A DNA stretch of 35,410 nucleotides from an uncultured Prevotellaceae bacterium (GTDB lineage: Bacteria > Bacteroidota > Bacteroidia > Bacteroidales > Bacteroidaceae), in assembly GCA_946407325.1 (NCBI GenBank), contig CAMJNN010000006.1, positions 1 through 35,410 of the forward strand, in the 5' to 3' direction. The notes beneath the pieces were generated by a model, which had not been told where the DNA came from, ran no database searches, and worked only from the letters and a program-made list of their open reading frames with translations. Of this stretch, positions 1 through 8,964 are shown piece after piece. Numbering within the stretch: the stretch's first letter is position 1; each line of letters starts with the position of its first letter. The translations under genes were made by a program, and so were the position numbers.

Positions 1-7
1 TGTCTTT

Positions 8-94
8 TCCTCGCTTAATCGTAACTTTAGATAAGTTACTCACGCTCGAGAAAGAAAAATAAATTTTGTTTTCTCCTCGCTTAATCGTAACTTT
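8..94 (+). repeat. 21-bp direct repeat upstream of radA
   Basis: A 21-bp sequence beginning TCCTCGCTTAATCG and ending AACTTT occurs at 8-28 and again, identical, at 74-94. The second copy forms part of the radA promoter, where it is followed by G to complete TAACTTTG. The first copy is followed by A, giving TAACTTTA, so its -7 element lacks the final G. The first copy also overlaps an inverted repeat, GTAACTT (21-27) and AAGTTAC (33-39), with a 5-nt loop. This looks like a duplicated promoter segment; the role of the upstream copy is unknown. Confidence 0.75.
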
Positions 95-95
95 G
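65..95 (+). promoter_or_regulatory. Bacteroidetes-type promoter for radA
   Basis: TTTG at 65-68 and TAACTTTG at 88-95 are separated by 19 nt, which matches the Bacteroidetes sigma-70 consensus (-33 TTTG, -7 TAnnTTTG). Transcription would begin near 102, giving a leader of roughly 17 nt before the radA ATG at 119. This is the best consensus match in the window. Confidence 0.75.
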
Positions 96-118
96 CATCA
101 TCATCAAGAAATAAAAGA

Positions 119-1504
119 ATGGCAAAAGATAAAACAGCATACGTTTGCGCGAATTGTGGCTACGACTCGCCGAAATGGTTAGGTAAGTGCCCGTCGTGCG
201 GACAATGGAACACGTTTCAGGAGGTGGTGATACACAAGGAAGCGCCTGCCAAAAGTGCCAGCGTGAACTTAGGGCATGATGCTTTGGTAAGTACACGGCC
301 AGTGAGACTGCGTGACATCGAGGCTTCTGCTGAGCCGCGTATCGATATGCATGACGAAGAACTGAACCGTGTGTTGGGCGGCGGATTGGTGAAAGGATCG
401 CTGGTGTTGCTGGGTGGTGAGCCTGGCATTGGAAAGAGTACGCTGGTGATGCAAACGGTGTTGCAGATGCCTGAGAAACGGATTCTCTATGTGAGTGGCG
501 AGGAGAGTCAACGACAACTGAAGCTGCGTGCCGACCGCTTGCAGCGTTCATCGGTGAATGATGATAGCTGTTTGATTCTTTGTGAGACGAATCTGGAGCA
601 AATATTCAAGCACATCAAGGAGGTGGAGCCGGATATCGTGATCATCGACTCCATTCAAACCATCTATACGGAACTGGTGGATTCGTCTCCTGGCAATATC
701 ACTCAGGTGCGCGAGTGTGCGGCTGCTATCTTGCGATTTGCCAAGGAGAGTCATACGGCTGTAATCCTGATTGGCCATATTAATAAAGAGGGAACGATAG
801 CTGGTCCTAAGATATTGGAACACATTGTGGATACCGTGTTGCAGTTTGAGGGCGACCAGCACTATATGTACCGCATTTTGCGGAGTAACAAGAACCGTTT
901 TGGTAGTACTGATGAACTGGGTATCTACGAGATGCGTCAAGATGGGTTGCGTCAAGTGAGCAACCCGTCTGAGTTGTTGCTGAACCAAGAGCATGAGGGG
1001 ATGAGTGGCATTGCCATTGCTGGTGCTATTGAGGGGGTGAGGCCTTTGCTTATCGAGGTACAGGCTTTGGTGAGCAGTGCGGTGTATGGCTACCCTCAGC
1101 GCTCGGCTACTGGCTTCGACCTGCGAAGGATGAATATGTTGCTGGCGGTGCTCGAGAAACGTGTGGGCTTCAAACTGGCTCAGAAGGATGTGTTCCTGAA
1201 TATCGCTGGTGGCCTGCGGGTGAACGATACGGCAATAGACTTGGCTGTTATCAGTGCTATCTTGTCGAGTAACATGGATGCTGCTATTGAACCTGGTGTG
1301 TGTATGGCGGGCGAGATTGGTCTGAGTGGCGAGATTCGTCCTGTTAGCCGCATTATGCAACGCATCAGCGAGGCGCAGAAGTTGGGCTTTAAACGGTTTA
1401 TCTTGCCGAAGAAGAATCTGCAGGGCTTGGATGTGAAGCACCTGGAGATGGAGTTGGTGCCAGTAAGGAAGGTGGAAGAGGCGTTCCGAATGCTGTTTGG
1501 ATGA
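119..1504 (+). CDS. radA: DNA repair protein RadA
   Basis: RadA is a RecA-like ATPase that drives branch migration of recombination intermediates in the cytoplasm. The 461-aa product has the family layout: an N-terminal C4 zinc finger (Cys10, Cys13, Cys24, Cys27), Walker A GGEPGIGKST at about 99-108, Walker B IVIIDS at about 173-178, the RadA signature KNRFG at about 258-262, and a C-terminal Lon-protease-like domain from about 280 onward. The length is typical. The ATG at 119 sits about 24 nt after a strong promoter and puts the zinc finger at the expected distance. The next gene follows after 19 nt, so the two are probably cotranscribed. Confidence 0.97.
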   Translation: MAKDKTAYVCANCGYDSPKWLGKCPSCGQWNTFQEVVIHKEAPAKSASVNLGHDALVSTRPVRLRDIEASAEPRIDMHDEELNRVLGGGLVKGSLVLLGGEPGIGKSTLVMQTVLQMPEKRILYVSGEESQRQLKLRADRLQRSSVNDDSCLILCETNLEQIFKHIKEVEPDIVIIDSIQTIYTELVDSSPGNITQVRECAAAILRFAKESHTAVILIGHINKEGTIAGPKILEHIVDTVLQFEGDQHYMYRILRSNKNRFGSTDELGIYEMRQDGLRQVSNPSELLLNQEHEGMSGIAIAGAIEGVRPLLIEVQALVSSAVYGYPQRSATGFDLRRMNMLLAVLEKRVGFKLAQKDVFLNIAGGLRVNDTAIDLAVISAILSSNMDAAIEPGVCMAGEIGLSGEIRPVSRIMQRISEAQKLGFKRFILPKKNLQGLDVKHLEMELVPVRKVEEAFRMLFG

Positions 1505-1523
1505 TTGACTATATTTATCATTA

Positions 1524-3074
1524 ATGATTAGTGAATTTCAGATAAGGGTGTTGCCTGAGGTGGCTGCTGATAGTGATAGCATTAAGCGCTATCTGTTGGA
1601 AGAGAAGGGCGTGGAGGGAATCAGTGCGATGAGGATATTGAAACGAAGCATTGATGCTCGACAGCGTACTATTTTCGTGAATCTCACCGTGCGGGCATAC
1701 ATCAACGAACAGCCCGAGGAACTGGCCTATACGCCTGTGCAGTATCAGGATGTGTCGGACAAGCCACAGGTAGTGGTGGTGGGCGCAGGTCCTGGCGGTC
1801 TGTTTGCTGCTTTACGCCTGATTGAGTTGGGCTTGCGACCCATAGTGATTGAGCGGGGTAAGGATGTGCACCAAAGAAAATTGGATATAGCTAATATATC
1901 AAGAAATCAAATAGTTGATGGAGAATCAAACTATAGCTTTGGCGAAGGCGGTGCGGGCGCTTATTCTGATGGCAAACTCTATACGCGCAGCAAGAAGCGT
2001 GGCAATGTGGAGAAGATTCTCAATGTGTTCTGCCAACATGGTGCATCGACCGATATCTTGGTGGATGCGCATCCGCATATCGGTACCGACAAGTTGCCTG
2101 GAGTGATAGAGAATATGCGCAAGACCATTCTACGCTGTGGGGGTGAGGTGCATTTCCAAACACGCATGGATGCCATTATCATTCGACAGAATAAGGTGGT
2201 GGGCATTCACACGCAGACGGGTGAGGAGTTTAGGGGTCCTGTCATCTTGGCTACAGGTCATTCTGCCCGTGATGTGTATGCGTGGCTCTATGCCAATGGC
2301 GTAGAAATTGAGGCGAAGGGCATTGCCGTGGGGGTGCGATTGGAGCATCCGTCGCATCGCATCGACCAGATACAGTATCATCGTGGCGAGGGTAGGGGGA
2401 AGTACCTGCCTGCAGCTGAATATAGTTTCGTTACCCAAGTGAGGGGCAGGGGCGTTTACAGCTTCTGCATGTGTCCGGGTGGTATTGTGGTACCAGCTGC
2501 TACAGGTCCTGAACAGATTGTGGTGAATGGCATGAGTCCGAGTCATCGCAACACGGCATGGAGCAATAGTGGCATGGTGGTGGAGTTGCGGCCGGAAGAC
2601 ATCAACGATTTGGATGATACTCCGTTGAAGATGATGAGATACCAAGCTGATTTGGAACGGCTGTGTTGGATGCAGGGCAACTACAAGCAAACGGCGCCAG
2701 CACAACGCATGGCCGATTTCGTGAACGGACGATTGGGAAGCAGTTTGCCGGAGAGTAGCTATGCTCCTGGATTGATACCTTCGCCCCTTCATTTCTGGAT
2801 GCCTGATTTCATTGCCGACCGCTTGCGTGATGGTTTCCGCCATTTCGGTAAACAGAGTCATGGATTCCTTACCAACGAGGCTATTGTCATTGGTGTGGAG
2901 ACTCGTACTTCATCGCCTGTGCGTATCTTGCGCGATAATGATTCGTTGCAGCATGTAAGGGTGCAGGGTTTGTTCCCTTGTGGCGAGGGGGCAGGTTATG
3001 CGGGGGGAATTGTGTCTGCTGCCATTGACGGTGAGCGTTGTGCTGAGGCCGTTATCAAATACATAGAAAGCTAA
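1524..3074 (+). CDS. FAD/NAD(P)-dependent oxidoreductase (COG2509-like)
   Basis: This 516-aa flavoprotein resembles the uncharacterised FAD-dependent dehydrogenases of COG2509. An N-terminal extension of about 80 residues precedes a classical dinucleotide-binding motif, GAGPGGLFAALRLIELG, at about 87-103, with an acidic residue (IE, about 110) ending the second beta strand as in FAD-binding Rossmann folds. Further signs are the FGEGGAGAYSDGKL stretch, ATGHSARD in the middle, and the C-terminal LFPCGEGAGYAGGIVSAA motif that contacts FAD. No substrate can be named. It lies 19 nt after radA and 10 nt before the LuxR gene, consistent with an operon. It is probably cytoplasmic, as no signal peptide is seen. 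Confidence 0.85.
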   Translation: MISEFQIRVLPEVAADSDSIKRYLLEEKGVEGISAMRILKRSIDARQRTIFVNLTVRAYINEQPEELAYTPVQYQDVSDKPQVVVVGAGPGGLFAALRLIELGLRPIVIERGKDVHQRKLDIANISRNQIVDGESNYSFGEGGAGAYSDGKLYTRSKKRGNVEKILNVFCQHGASTDILVDAHPHIGTDKLPGVIENMRKTILRCGGEVHFQTRMDAIIIRQNKVVGIHTQTGEEFRGPVILATGHSARDVYAWLYANGVEIEAKGIAVGVRLEHPSHRIDQIQYHRGEGRGKYLPAAEYSFVTQVRGRGVYSFCMCPGGIVVPAATGPEQIVVNGMSPSHRNTAWSNSGMVVELRPEDINDLDDTPLKMMRYQADLERLCWMQGNYKQTAPAQRMADFVNGRLGSSLPESSYAPGLIPSPLHFWMPDFIADRLRDGFRHFGKQSHGFLTNEAIVIGVETRTSSPVRILRDNDSLQHVRVQGLFPCGEGAGYAGGIVSAAIDGERCAEAVIKYIES

Positions 3075-3084
3075 CAAGGATAAG

Positions 3085-3684
3085 ATGGATAAAGAAATTG
3101 CGATAATTGACAATAACTCGTTGGCAAGGTTAGGCTTGGAGAATCTTTTGGAAGAGATTGTGCCTAATATCACCATTCGGACGTTTAGCTCTTTTGCTGA
3201 ACTGATGGCCGATACGCCTGACATGTTTGTGCACTATTTCGTGTCTATTCAGATTTATTTGGAGCACACTACTTTTTTCATGCGCAAGAAGTTCCAGACG
3301 GTGGTACTTTGTAACGAGGAAACACAGGCACAGCTGCCTACGGGGGTGCTTTCACTTAATATCAATCAAGGTGAACAGCATTTGGCGAAGTCTATCTTGA
3401 AGTTGCACCAGTATGGTCACCAGAAGGGGCATCCTGGGGGGATGCATCCGCATGCTACAACACGGATGCCTTTACAAAATGACCTGACCATGAGGGAGAT
3501 TGAGGTGCTGAGTATGGTGGCTCGTGGATTTATCAACAAAGAGATAGCTGATAGGTTGAATATCAGTCTCACAACGGTCATCACGCATCGCAAGAATATT
3601 ACTGAGAAATTAGGTATCAAATCAGTATCCGGCCTCACCATTTACGCTGTTATGCGGGGTTATGTTGAAGCTGACTCCATCTGA
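3085..3684 (+). CDS. LuxR/NarL-type transcriptional regulator with degenerate receiver
   Basis: The 199-aa protein has a C-terminal LuxR-type helix-turn-helix at about 133-195 (LTMREIEVLSMVARGFINKE, then IADRLNISLTTVITHRKNI and EKLGIKS). The first 110 residues look like a response-regulator receiver (MDKEIAIIDNNSLARLGLENLL), but the third strand, where the phospho-acceptor Asp belongs, reads HYFVSIQIY with no Asp. The linker at about 110-124 is rich in His and Gly (His112, 116, 121, 123). It probably controls the TonB-dependent receptor that starts 78 nt downstream, by a signal other than standard phosphorylation; that link is inferred from position only. No histidine kinase gene is nearby. 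Confidence 0.85.
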   Translation: MDKEIAIIDNNSLARLGLENLLEEIVPNITIRTFSSFAELMADTPDMFVHYFVSIQIYLEHTTFFMRKKFQTVVLCNEETQAQLPTGVLSLNINQGEQHLAKSILKLHQYGHQKGHPGGMHPHATTRMPLQNDLTMREIEVLSMVARGFINKEIADRLNISLTTVITHRKNITEKLGIKSVSGLTIYAVMRGYVEADSI

Positions 3685-3694
3685 TAAATCATCA

Positions 3695-3735
3695 TTTGTT
3701 GGTATTGTAGGTCTCAGTACTTTCCTCTTACTTTG
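3695..3735 (+). promoter_or_regulatory. Possible promoter of the TonB-dependent receptor
   Basis: The 78-nt gap between the LuxR gene and the receptor holds TTTG at 3695-3698 and, 19 nt later, TACTTTCC (3718-3725), a -7-like element with two mismatches. A second candidate, TTACTTTG at 3728-3735, has one mismatch but no correctly spaced TTTG. Imperfect matches would suit a promoter that needs an activator such as the adjacent regulator. Weak evidence. Confidence 0.35.
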
Positions 3736-3762
3736 CAGCGGAAAACTAAAGCGAAGTATTAT

Positions 3763-6165
3763 ATGAAGAAATTATTGATGACCATTTCGCTGGCTTTGCT
3801 TACAGGACAAGCATTTGCCAACGGTATCTTAGTAAAAGAATCCGATCCTGTACAGGGCGACACCATTACACGTGTGGCCGATATCGAAGAAATCGTGGTG
3901 GTTGCCACCCCTAAAGAGAATACGCGTTTGCGTCAGCAAACCCTTTCATCCTCTTCTTTCTCCAACGCTGAAATCCGTGCGAGGGGAGTGACTTCCATCA
4001 AATCTTTTTCCACGCAAGTGCCAAATCTCTACATACCGGCCTACGGCTCCAAACTAACCACATCCACATATATACGAGGCATTGGTTCTCGTATAAACAC
4101 TCCTGCCGTAGGTTTGTATGTAGATAATATTCCTTATTTAAATAAAAATGCATTCGATTTCAATTTTGCTGAGATTGATCGTGTAGATGTGTTGCGTGGC
4201 CCTCAGGGTACGCTTTATGGACGTAACACGATGGGTGGTTTGATTCGTGTTTATACCAAATCGCCTTTTGATTATCAAGGCACTGACCTACAATTGAGTG
4301 CAGCATCTCACAATTATTTCAAGGGTTCTGTCACTCATTATCATCGCATCTCTGATCAGTTTGCTTTCTCAGGAGGATTTTATTTCGATCATCAAGGTGG
4401 CTTCTTTAAGAATGTGGCAAAGAACGATGAGAAAGTGGATAAGGGTAATGAATATGGTGGTCGCATACGCGCCATCTACTTGCCTACTGCTAATACTAAA
4501 ATAGACTTCAACATCAACTACGAATATCTAAAGCAAGGCGCTTATCCTTATGAATATTTGGAAATTGGTAAGGTGGCTTATAACCGTGATGGTGATTACA
4601 AGCGTCATTTACTGAATACGGGACTTGATGTTGAGCACCAGGCCAACCGTTTCATTTTCAATAGTGTTACTGGGTTTCAGTTTGTGAAGGATGATATGAA
4701 TATGGATCAGGATTATACCCCATTGGACATCTTTACCTTGAATCAAAAGCAGAACTCAAAGACCATTTCTCAGGAGTTTGTGTTCAAGTCGAGGCCAGGT
4801 AGTCGTTGGGAATGGACCTCAGGCTTAAGTGGCTTTTACCAGTGGCTTAAGACACAGGGGCCTGTCATCTTCCAGAAAGATGGTATACAGTCGCTGATAG
4901 AAGATCATGTAAACAATGTGTTTATCCGCTTACGTGAACAGAACCCACGTATGCCTGAGATGGCATTGGATGTTACCGACAGTCACATCAATATCTCTGG
5001 GGATTTTGACACACCTACTGCCAACGTGGCTATCTACCACCAATCCACCATTAACGACCTGGGTGTGAAGGGTCTTTCTCTCACCTTAGGCGCTCGTATG
5101 GAGTACGAGAAGATTTGGATGGACTATTCCTCAGCTGCTCCCGTGACGTTTGATTTCAACATCCCTATGTTGGCACGCATGCCTCAGATGGCAGCTGTAG
5201 CTGCACAGCTAAAGGGGATACAAATTAATCCTACATTTAACGGCAAACTGAGTGATGACAATTGGGAGTTCTTGCCTAAGATAGCCATTATGTATGCCTT
5301 TAATACACGTAACAATATTTATTTCAGTGCATCGAAGGGTCATCGCTCTGGTGGCTACAACTTCCAGATGTTCTCTGACTTGATTCAGAGCAAGATGTCG
5401 GCTGATATGACAGCTGCCATCAATGAGAAGAGTGGTGGTATGATGAGTCAGATGGGAGGGGAGGCGTTTGCAGAACGAACTGTTGACTATGATGTTGAAG
5501 GCACTGTGGCATACAAGCCCGAGCGTTCTTGGAACTTCGAACTGGGTACGCACCTCACTTCTACCAATGGTAGGTTGCTGGCTGATTTGGCTGTATTCCT
5601 TATCAATACCCATGACCAGCAATTGGCACAGTTTGCTTCCAGTGGCTTGGGACGTGTTACCGTCAATGCTGGCAAGAGTCGTAGCTATGGTGCCGAGGTT
5701 TCCCTGCGTTGGCAGACAACCGATGCTTTATCGTTTACTGCTAATTATGGATACACGCATGCTACCTTCCGTGGTGCTGATAATGAAGACGTTCTTGATG
5801 GAGGAAGCATGCTGTTTCTAAAAGACAAATATGTGCCTTTCGTACCTCAGCATACTTTGATGTTGGGTGGTCAGTACGTATTCACTTTGAAGGATGGCTA
5901 CTTCGTAGATAACATCATACTGAATGCCGATTATCGTGGTGCTGGTCGCATCTATTGGGATGTGCAGAACGAATTTAATCAGGATTTCTATGGCATCCTT
6001 AATGCTCGGTTGGCTTTCCTGCACAAAGGTTCTGAGTTGGCATTATGGGCAAATAATATATTCAACAAGGATTACGATGCATTTAGCTTTGAGACGATGA
6101 ACAAACGTTTTCGTCAGCGTGGAACCCCTGTTCAAGTAGGCGTTGACCTGCGATTGAGATTTTAA
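3763..6165 (+). CDS. TonB-dependent outer membrane receptor
   Basis: A stand-alone TonB-dependent receptor of 800 aa. The ATG at 3763 gives a clean signal peptide (MKKLLMTISLALLTGQAFA, cleavage after about 19); the in-frame TTG at 3733 lies in the promoter region and is rejected. A TonB-box-like segment EEIVVVATP is at about 42-50, the plug domain spans about 50-170 and includes RGPQGTLYGRNTMGG (about 145-159), and the rest is a 22-strand-type beta barrel ending in a C-terminal Phe (LRLRF), the usual barrel-assembly signal. It has neither the N-terminal carboxypeptidase-like domain nor the SusD partner of glycan transporters, so a siderophore, haem, metal or cofactor ligand is more likely. 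The ligand cannot be read from the sequence. Confidence 0.92.
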   Translation: MKKLLMTISLALLTGQAFANGILVKESDPVQGDTITRVADIEEIVVVATPKENTRLRQQTLSSSSFSNAEIRARGVTSIKSFSTQVPNLYIPAYGSKLTTSTYIRGIGSRINTPAVGLYVDNIPYLNKNAFDFNFAEIDRVDVLRGPQGTLYGRNTMGGLIRVYTKSPFDYQGTDLQLSAASHNYFKGSVTHYHRISDQFAFSGGFYFDHQGGFFKNVAKNDEKVDKGNEYGGRIRAIYLPTANTKIDFNINYEYLKQGAYPYEYLEIGKVAYNRDGDYKRHLLNTGLDVEHQANRFIFNSVTGFQFVKDDMNMDQDYTPLDIFTLNQKQNSKTISQEFVFKSRPGSRWEWTSGLSGFYQWLKTQGPVIFQKDGIQSLIEDHVNNVFIRLREQNPRMPEMALDVTDSHINISGDFDTPTANVAIYHQSTINDLGVKGLSLTLGARMEYEKIWMDYSSAAPVTFDFNIPMLARMPQMAAVAAQLKGIQINPTFNGKLSDDNWEFLPKIAIMYAFNTRNNIYFSASKGHRSGGYNFQMFSDLIQSKMSADMTAAINEKSGGMMSQMGGEAFAERTVDYDVEGTVAYKPERSWNFELGTHLTSTNGRLLADLAVFLINTHDQQLAQFASSGLGRVTVNAGKSRSYGAEVSLRWQTTDALSFTANYGYTHATFRGADNEDVLDGGSMLFLKDKYVPFVPQHTLMLGGQYVFTLKDGYFVDNIILNADYRGAGRIYWDVQNEFNQDFYGILNARLAFLHKGSELALWANNIFNKDYDAFSFETMNKRFRQRGTPVQVGVDLRLRF

Positions 6166-6169
6166 TAAT

Positions 6170-7156
6170 TTAATTATTCATAGCGTGACAGTGCGGGCAA
6201 ACTCCCTTTTTGCGGAGCTTTTGTCCGCATTGTCCACATTTATAGGGGTAGCTCAGTGTGCGTAGCCATAAACGGCGGAGGAACATAGCGGTGAACAGGG
6301 CGATAAAGAAATAACCCAAATAGAGATGGGTGGTGAGCATGAAGAACAGATAGCAGAAGATACAAGCTGCCATGAGTCCCACCAGATAGTACAACACACT
6401 CCAACCCGAGAGATGACGGAACACTTCGCTCACAGCTGCTATGCCGGCAATGATGATGAGCCACAAACTGCCGATGAATAGTGTGAGTATCCAAGGTAAT
6501 TCCCATGGTGAGAATGTGGGGTTGTAGTAGAAGGTCTCCCAGGTGTCGGGGGCAAAGAGCTGCATGGTCTCGTAGAGCGTGGCGCTGAAGGCCACCACCA
6601 AGCAGAGAAACAAGGGGTACATACTGTCGATATCGTTAAACCACACCAACTTAAACGGCTCTTTCTGGTAGTCTCTTACCAAGAAGAAAGCAATGAAGAT
6701 GGCCATCATAAAGGCCAATACGGCTTTGTTGGTGCCACTAAACACGTATATGGCCTGCGAGATGCTGTCGGTGGGTATAAACTGATGCTTCAGGTCTTTC
6801 TCATACACCCATCCCTGCACGCCATCAGAATGTGCTAACTTTACCCAGATGCTGTCGTTTACATCGGTGGTATCTTTTTGTATTTCAGCAACTACTACAT
6901 GGTTGCCTTTGTACAGCATGTTGATGCAGTTCTGTAGGGGTAGGCATGCCAAGTTCAGCGAGTCGGTCAACAGTTCCAGGTTGACCCCTGGGGCATAGTG
7001 ACGCTCGTAAAGCATGGTCAGCGAGTCGCGTGTATATTGCCCAAGCTCTTCGTCCTGCAACATTTCCCGATAAGGATAATGGCAACTTGCCAAACTTACC
7101 AGCAACGACAATATGTAGATAATATGCTTCAACTTACCACTACTTTCATGATACAA
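6170..7156 (-). CDS. Membrane lipoprotein with SH3-like region and C-terminal zinc ribbon
   Basis: This 328-aa protein of unknown function combines three parts. An N-terminal signal ends in a lipobox (LASC, Cys25). Residues of about 50-130 form an extracytoplasmic region resembling a bacterial SH3 domain (VWVKLAHSDGVQGWVYEKDL-like pattern at about 103-122). About five hydrophobic segments follow (near 144-160, 179-199, 221-244, 253-273, 276-294). The last 25 residues are a zinc ribbon with Cys307, Cys310, Cys320 and Cys323. The ATG lies 28 nt inside the end of the upstream U32 gene, and no alternative in-frame start would keep the signal sequence, so translation is probably coupled. The lipobox may equally be part of a simple signal anchor. 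Confidence 0.75.
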   Translation of the reverse strand: MYHESSGKLKHIIYILSLLVSLASCHYPYREMLQDEELGQYTRDSLTMLYERHYAPGVNLELLTDSLNLACLPLQNCINMLYKGNHVVVAEIQKDTTDVNDSIWVKLAHSDGVQGWVYEKDLKHQFIPTDSISQAIYVFSGTNKAVLAFMMAIFIAFFLVRDYQKEPFKLVWFNDIDSMYPLFLCLVVAFSATLYETMQLFAPDTWETFYYNPTFSPWELPWILTLFIGSLWLIIIAGIAAVSEVFRHLSGWSVLYYLVGLMAACIFCYLFFMLTTHLYLGYFFIALFTAMFLRRLWLRTLSYPYKCGQCGQKLRKKGVCPHCHAMNN

Positions 7157-8964
7157 TTTTTGCAGTCAAACACCAATCTGAACTTCTTTCCGTCCATACT
7201 TTGCAGATAATATGGCTCTTTGTAGGGTGACTTTCCGTTTTGCCTCGTGGGGCACCAATCCATAGCGAAGCGGATGCAGTGCTTGCAGAACATCACTACA
7301 GCTTTGTCAACTGGCTGTTTCTCAAAGGCATCATCCATTTTTATCACTCCGTGACCAGCATAGAACTCACGAGCCTTGCTGTTCATTATGTTGCCCAAAT
7401 AGGTGAGGGTGGGTTGTAAATAGGGGTGCTCCGTCTGGTGCCATTCCGCTATCTCCTGGGGGTAATTAGCCATTCGTACCCGTGTCAGTTCGTCAATGAC
7501 TTGGCGACGCCAATCGGACAAGAGGGAGGAGGGAATGAAGAAATCGATGCCAGCATCTTTGGCGCTCGCTGCTCTAAATAATGTATAAACCGTGTTGCCC
7601 AGTTTCGAGAGTTGTCGGATGATGTTCTCTTGTTGGGGTTTTTCCGCCACTTGCTTCTCGCATGGAAAGGAGAGGGAGGCTACATTGCCGTCCTCATCGG
7701 TGGCACTTAGGGAAAAGCCATTGGGTGTTTCACTCAATTGCCAGCTGATGCCAATCTTTCGTTCGGCACTGCGCTTCGACAGCAGTTGCTCGAATTGCTG
7801 ATCAAGGTTGCGGTAAAGCACTTTCTTTGGTGACAAGCCTTCCACCCTGTTGGCCAAAAAGAGGCGGTTCTGCTCCACACGGTTCACGCGGAAACCCTGG
7901 AGTTTTCCTTCACTATCCAAGAAGCAAAGACCGTCGCCATTGTTGAACGGCTTCACACCTGCTACGATAATTAGGTTGCCTCGCACTTCTTTTACGGTTC
8001 CCATTTCTTCGCCCATCGCCTTGGGGGTGTTAAACTGAGCAATGTCCTGTTGCCGTCCTTCCAAGAAATAGTGTGTGAAACCACGATTAAAGCTTTTCGC
8101 CAGGTTGGGTGTGAAAGTATATTTGCATTTACCTGATGAGGCCTTGCGATACTCTGTCCTGCGTTGTAAAATCTCGTCTATCCGTTGACGGTATGCAGCT
8201 GTCACGTTCTTTACATAACCTACATCTTTCAGTCGTCCTTCTATCTTGAACGAGCTGACGCCAGCATCCATTAACAGCTCTAGCATGTCCAGTTGGTTCA
8301 TGTCCTTTAGCGACAATAGGTGCTTCTCGTGGATGATTTCCTTGCCATCAGCATCGATAAAATTGAAGGGAAGACGGCAGAACTGTGCGCACTCCCCACG
8401 GTTGGCACTACGACCAAAGCAGGCTTGTGAGGCGTAGCATTGTCCGCTATAGCTCACACACAGGGCACCATGTACAAATACCTCTAATGCTACATCAGGA
8501 CATGCTTGATGGATATCCTTGATCTCTTGCAGTGATAATTCTCTGGCCAAGACTACCTGACGAAAACCTGCCTTGGACAAGAACTGCACCTTTCCTATGG
8601 TGCGGTTGTCCATCTGCGTACTGGCGTGTAGGGGGATAGGGGGGAGTTTCAAACGTGTAATGCCCATGTCCTGCACAATCAGTGCATCCACATGAATGCG
8701 GTATAACTCCCATATCAGTTGCTCTGTCTCTGTCAGTTCACTGTCGGTCAGTATGGTATTTAGCGTTACGTAGATGCGGACGTTGAAGAGGTGGGCATAT
8801 TCCACCAACTTGGCAATGTCTTCAACAGAATTACCAGCTGCTGCCCTTGCCCCGAATTTTGGAGCACCTATATACACAGCATCTGCTCCGTGGTCTATTG
8901 CCGCTATGCCACATTCAAAATTCTTGGCTGGTGAAAGGAGTTCAACTGATCGTTTCGATATCAT
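7129..8964 (-). CDS. Peptidase U32 family protein (RlhA/TrhP-like)
   Basis: This 611-aa protein belongs to the U32 family, whose studied members hydroxylate rRNA or tRNA pyrimidines and carry an iron-sulfur cluster rather than acting mainly as proteases. The start matches the family ([27 protein letters not shown]). The diagnostic Cys-rich stretch is at about 165-200 ([20 protein letters not shown], then [12 protein letters not shown]) with Cys169, 176, 182, 192 and 196. The extra C-terminal region ends in another Cys group (CKHC, then CP, then CKNC) that may bind metal. It overlaps metA by 23 nt upstream and the zinc-ribbon gene by 28 nt downstream. Whether the target is 23S rRNA or tRNA cannot be decided here. 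Confidence 0.9.
   Translation of the reverse strand: MISKRSVELLSPAKNFECGIAAIDHGADAVYIGAPKFGARAAAGNSVEDIAKLVEYAHLFNVRIYVTLNTILTDSELTETEQLIWELYRIHVDALIVQDMGITRLKLPPIPLHASTQMDNRTIGKVQFLSKAGFRQVVLARELSLQEIKDIHQACPDVALEVFVHGALCVSYSGQCYASQACFGRSANRGECAQFCRLPFNFIDADGKEIIHEKHLLSLKDMNQLDMLELLMDAGVSSFKIEGRLKDVGYVKNVTAAYRQRIDEILQRRTEYRKASSGKCKYTFTPNLAKSFNRGFTHYFLEGRQQDIAQFNTPKAMGEEMGTVKEVRGNLIIVAGVKPFNNGDGLCFLDSEGKLQGFRVNRVEQNRLFLANRVEGLSPKKVLYRNLDQQFEQLLSKRSAERKIGISWQLSETPNGFSLSATDEDGNVASLSFPCEKQVAEKPQQENIIRQLSKLGNTVYTLFRAASAKDAGIDFFIPSSLLSDWRRQVIDELTRVRMANYPQEIAEWHQTEHPYLQPTLTYLGNIMNSKAREFYAGHGVIKMDDAFEKQPVDKAVVMFCKHCIRFAMDWCPTRQNGKSPYKEPYYLQSMDGKKFRLVFDCKNCIMKVVVS

Noticed and set aside
548..1441. 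297-aa reading frame on the - strand inside radA
   Set aside because: It is antisense to a clear radA and its translation has no recognisable domain. It is a shadow of radA codon bias, like the long antisense frames at 2130-2861, 25522-26463 and 28612-29295.
3733..3762. Upstream TTG start for the TonB receptor
   Set aside because: It overlaps the likely promoter and adds ten charged residues before a normal signal peptide; the ATG at 3763 fits better.
3763..6165. SusC-type glycan transporter / polysaccharide utilisation locus
   Set aside because: The receptor lacks the N-terminal carboxypeptidase-like domain, has no SusD partner, and the glycan enzymes are far away on other transcripts.
6166..6180. 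Terminator between the TonB receptor and the zinc-ribbon gene
   Set aside because: AATAATT-T-AATTATT is palindromic but entirely A/T with a 1-nt centre, too weak to be called an intrinsic terminator.
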